Assembly: GCA_027022065.1 (NCBI GenBank)
Contig: JALVZS010000133.1
Coordinates: 316-8,535, forward strand
Reading direction: 5' to 3'
Length of the DNA: 8,220 bases
From: a bacterium
GTDB lineage: Bacteria; Thermosulfidibacterota; Thermosulfidibacteria; Thermosulfidibacterales; Thermosulfidibacteraceae
Of this stretch, positions 6,187-8,220 are shown piece after piece; positions within the stretch are counted from its first letter, which is position 1, and each line of letters starts with the position of its first letter. The notes below the pieces were generated by a model. It made no database searches. It was given only the letters and a program-made list of their open reading frames with translations, and was not told where the DNA came from. The position numbers and the translations under genes were made by a program.

Positions 6187-7245
6187 ATGGGAAAGCTCAA
6201 GCCTACTTATGACATTTCAAGAGATTATCTATTCAACTTTGAAAACGGTCCATTCCTTGAAGGCCCCTTCCCAGAAAAGCTGAGGGAAGAACCTGTAAAG
6301 CTCTTTGATGTGGAGGTTGCATTTCCTCTAGGAGTTCCTGCAGGGCTGTTATTAAACGGAAGGTGGGTGCTATGCTATGCAAGGCTGGGTTATCCTGTAG
6401 TTGTATATAAAACGGTGAGAAGCAAAAAACACCCGTGCCATCCCTGGCCTAACTGTCTCTTTGTTAAGACTTTCATGATAGATCCGTACAACCCTCCAGA
6501 TACGATACTTGCACCAAGTAACTACACCCCAGAAGACCCAAAAAAAATTACCATCACCAATTCTTTCGGCATGCCTTCCATGGATCCGAGGTGGTGGCAG
6601 GAGGACATAGATAGACTTAAAAGCGAGCTGCCAAAGGGGACACTGCTTATAGGATCCTGCGTGGGCACGTACACGGGAACCTCCTGGGAGCTGAAAAGGG
6701 ACTTTGCAAGGTGTGCCGCCATGCTAAAAGAAGCGGGGGTCCAGGCTGTAGAGTTGAATCTGTCCTGCCCCAATGTGGGAAATGGTGAAGGCTCCATTTA
6801 TACGGATCCTGACCTCTCAAGAGAGATACTGCAGGAGGTAAGAAGGGAGGTTAAAGGGATCCCCCTGCTTGTTAAGATAGGTCTGCTTTTGGGCAAGAAG
6901 TTGGAGGAGTTTGTAAAAGCCTGCGTTTTTTATGTTGAAGGGATAGCTGGAGTAAACTCTCTACAGGCGAGGGTGGTAAGGGAAGACGGAAGCCCTGCCC
7001 TTGGAAAGGACAGGGAGAAAAGCGGTGTGTGCGGCTGGGCATTGAGAAGGTGTGCCTTGGAGTTCACAAGACAGCTCTCCCAGCTCAAGAAGGAGCTAAA
7101 AGCCGAATTTCTTATATTTACCAGCGGGGGAGTAACTGATAGAGAAAGTTTTTTCATGATAAGGGAGGCAGGAGCAGATGTGGTTATGACCTGCACAGCC
7201 GCCATGTTCAACCCTCTTCTCGCCAGAGAAATAAGAAAACCTTAG
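6187..7245 (+). CDS. Dihydroorotate dehydrogenase family FMN oxidoreductase (class 1-like)
   Basis: This 352-residue protein has the FMN-binding TIM-barrel landmarks of class 1 dihydroorotate dehydrogenases. These are FPLGVPAG (46-53), VYKTV with Lys75, TNSFGMPS (124-131) and ELNLSCPN (189-196). In the last, Cys194 is in the place of the class 1 catalytic cysteine and Asn191/Asn196 of substrate ligands. LVKIG (Lys230), GVNSLQ (Asn257) and the phosphate-binding TSGGVTD (312-318) followed by AGADVVM complete the set. It could oxidise dihydroorotate to orotate in pyrimidine synthesis. However, it is longer than the usual ~310 residues, with about 40 extra N-terminal residues ([15 protein letters not shown]), and has no pyrK or other pyr gene beside it. 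It may therefore be a paralogue with another substrate. No ribosome site precedes ATG 6187; translation may be leaderless. The next gene starts 10 bases downstream. Confidence 0.85.
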   Translation: MGKLKPTYDISRDYLFNFENGPFLEGPFPEKLREEPVKLFDVEVAFPLGVPAGLLLNGRWVLCYARLGYPVVVYKTVRSKKHPCHPWPNCLFVKTFMIDPYNPPDTILAPSNYTPEDPKKITITNSFGMPSMDPRWWQEDIDRLKSELPKGTLLIGSCVGTYTGTSWELKRDFARCAAMLKEAGVQAVELNLSCPNVGNGEGSIYTDPDLSREILQEVRREVKGIPLLVKIGLLLGKKLEEFVKACVFYVEGIAGVNSLQARVVREDGSPALGKDREKSGVCGWALRRCALEFTRQLSQLKKELKAEFLIFTSGGVTDRESFFMIREAGADVVMTCTAAMFNPLLAREIRKP

Positions 7246-7250
7246 GGAGG
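7245..7250 (+). promoter_or_regulatory. Ribosome binding site of the CsgG-like lipoprotein gene
   Basis: GGGAGG starts at the last base of the DHOD-like stop codon and lies 5 bases before ATG 7256. The close spacing points to one transcript for both genes. Confidence 0.75.
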
Positions 7251-7255
7251 CAGAT

Positions 7256-8220
7256 ATGAAAAAGCTTTGGAGTCTTTTTGCAGTGGTACTTTCCCTGATG
7301 CTCGTCTCAGGATGCACAGAGATAGAAACCACGGTGCACAGCTCAGGCCCCACTGTACAACAGGTTGCCACCTATCAAGGGCCAAAGGCAAGGATAGCGG
7401 TGGCAAGCTTCAAGTGTAAGGCCGCCAAGTGTAACGGAGAGATAGGAAGTGGACTTTCAGACATGTTGGCAACAGCCCTTTTCAAATCGGGAAGGTTCAT
7501 CGTCCTAGAAAGAGGCGAAGGGCTTGAGGAGCTAAAGAAAGAGCTGAACCTAGGCCAGTCTGGATACGTTGAGGCAGGTAAAGCTCCGAAGATAGGACTA
7601 ATGGAAGGAGCAGACATACTGGTTATAGGAGCCATTACCGCCTTTGAACCTAACGCCTCGGGCATAGGTGGAGGTGGAGTTGTTGCACCCTTTAGAGTGC
7701 CTCTTATAGGAGCCGTGGGAGGTGCCAAAAAGGAAGCTTATATAGCAGCAGATATAAGGCTTGCTGATGTCAGAACCGGCAGGATAATCAATGCCACCAG
7801 GGTTGAGGGGAAGGCATCCAGTTGGAAGCTGGGAGGACTTGGAGGAACCATAATCGGAAGTGTAGCACTGGGGGCAGGGCTTGGAGGCTACAAAAACACA
7901 CCCATGGAAAAGGCCATAGCCGTAGTGCTTGATAGAGCTGTTCAGGAAATAGCTAGGATGGTCCCCGAAAGCTATTATAGATACGGAGGGGGAGCGGGAT
8001 ACCACGGATACAAAAGTAGCTCCCAAGCAAGGTATGTGGCCTTTGAAGAAGCCCGATACATCACCATAGCGGGAAGCAGGGTAAACATAAGGAAAGGTCC
8101 CGGAACAAACTATCCCATAATAACCTCGCTTGTTAGAGGCACCAGTGTAAAGGCCATAGGCAAGCAGGGCAGGTGGTATCAGATAGAGCTTCCCGATGGT
8201 AGAATAGGGTGGGTATATGG
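7256..8220 (+). CDS. CsgG-like lipoprotein with C-terminal SH3b domain (C-terminus cut by window edge)
   Basis: The frame runs from ATG 7256 to the window end (321 codons visible, no stop). The start is a lipoprotein signal: a KK pair, a hydrophobic core and lipobox LVSG-Cys20. Residues about 44-235 resemble the CsgG/curli-assembly family: KARIAVASF (44-52), GSGLSDMLATALFKSGRFIV (64-83), GADILVIGAITAF (118-130), DIRLADVRTGRIINA (166-180) and AIAVVLDRAVQEIA (220-233). Gly-rich stretches at 134-157 and 192-211 lie where CsgG forms its membrane hairpins. Residues about 267-321 are a bacterial SH3 domain (AGSRVNIRKGPGTNYPIITS, then GRWYQIELPDGRIGWVY), often peptidoglycan-binding. A periplasmic or outer-membrane lipoprotein is likely; secretion-pore function is unproven and no csgA/B/E/F partner is present. 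Cys54 and Cys59 (CKAAKC) might form a disulfide. Confidence 0.82.
   Translation, partial: MKKLWSLFAVVLSLMLVSGCTEIETTVHSSGPTVQQVATYQGPKARIAVASFKCKAAKCNGEIGSGLSDMLATALFKSGRFIVLERGEGLEELKKELNLGQSGYVEAGKAPKIGLMEGADILVIGAITAFEPNASGIGGGGVVAPFRVPLIGAVGGAKKEAYIAADIRLADVRTGRIINATRVEGKASSWKLGGLGGTIIGSVALGAGLGGYKNTPMEKAIAVVLDRAVQEIARMVPESYYRYGGGAGYHGYKSSSQARYVAFEEARYITIAGSRVNIRKGPGTNYPIITSLVRGTSVKAIGKQGRWYQIELPDGRIGWVY

Noticed and set aside
5786-6283. Plus-strand open frame of 165 codons across comF and the DHOD-like start
   Set aside because: It overlaps two confidently identified genes, and no domain or ribosome site is seen.
7598-8026. Minus-strand open frame of 142 codons opposite the CsgG-like gene
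   Set aside because: Antisense to a lipoprotein gene with signal peptide and domains; its sequence is compositionally odd.
7256-8220. A curli secretion system
   Set aside because: Only a CsgG-like protein is visible; no curli subunit or chaperone genes lie in the window.

Overview
The window looks like chromosomal DNA from a thermophilic, flagellated, Gram-negative-type bacterium, most likely of the Aquificales (Hydrogenobacter/Thermocrinis/Aquifex type). This rests on heavy use of AGA/AGG for Arg and ATA for Ile in every gene, charged compact proteins, very tight gene packing, and the flavour of the proteins. The assignment is inferred; no rRNA or other marker is present.

Layout. (1) Bases 1-2163, minus strand: a classic early flagellar operon reading leftward, flgB-flgC-fliE-fliF, with 3-11 bases between genes; fliF runs off the left edge. 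A good sigma-54 (-24/-12) promoter match lies just upstream of flgB. (2) Bases 2209-3060, minus strand: a membrane-anchored ClpP/SppA-fold protease of the SDH family (PF01972), upstream of and co-directional with the flagellar genes. (3) Bases 3113-5508, plus strand: a PAP2-superfamily integral membrane phosphatase/transferase overlapping murJ, the lipid II flippase gene. (4) Bases 5450-6160, minus strand: a ComF-family phosphoribosyltransferase-like protein whose 3' end overlaps the murJ 3' end by 59 bases. (5) Bases 6187-8220, plus strand: a dihydroorotate-dehydrogenase-family flavoprotein, then after 10 bases a CsgG-like lipoprotein with a C-terminal SH3b domain that runs off the right edge.

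How the genes relate. The flagellar genes encode the MS ring (FliF), the MS ring-rod junction (FliE) and proximal rod subunits (FlgB, FlgC), and would be switched on together by RpoN plus an enhancer-binding activator. The PAP2-MurJ pair suggests lipid-carrier and cell-envelope work, with translational coupling. The remaining genes are probably housekeeping or envelope functions without an evident shared pathway.

There is no gene-free stretch over 300 bases, and I see no tRNA, rRNA, CRISPR array or insertion sequence. I do not see a clearly undescribed system. The best leads are the sigma-54 promoter with an SD-masking hairpin straddling its predicted start, the PAP2-murJ overlap, the DHOD paralogue and the CsgG-SH3b fusion.
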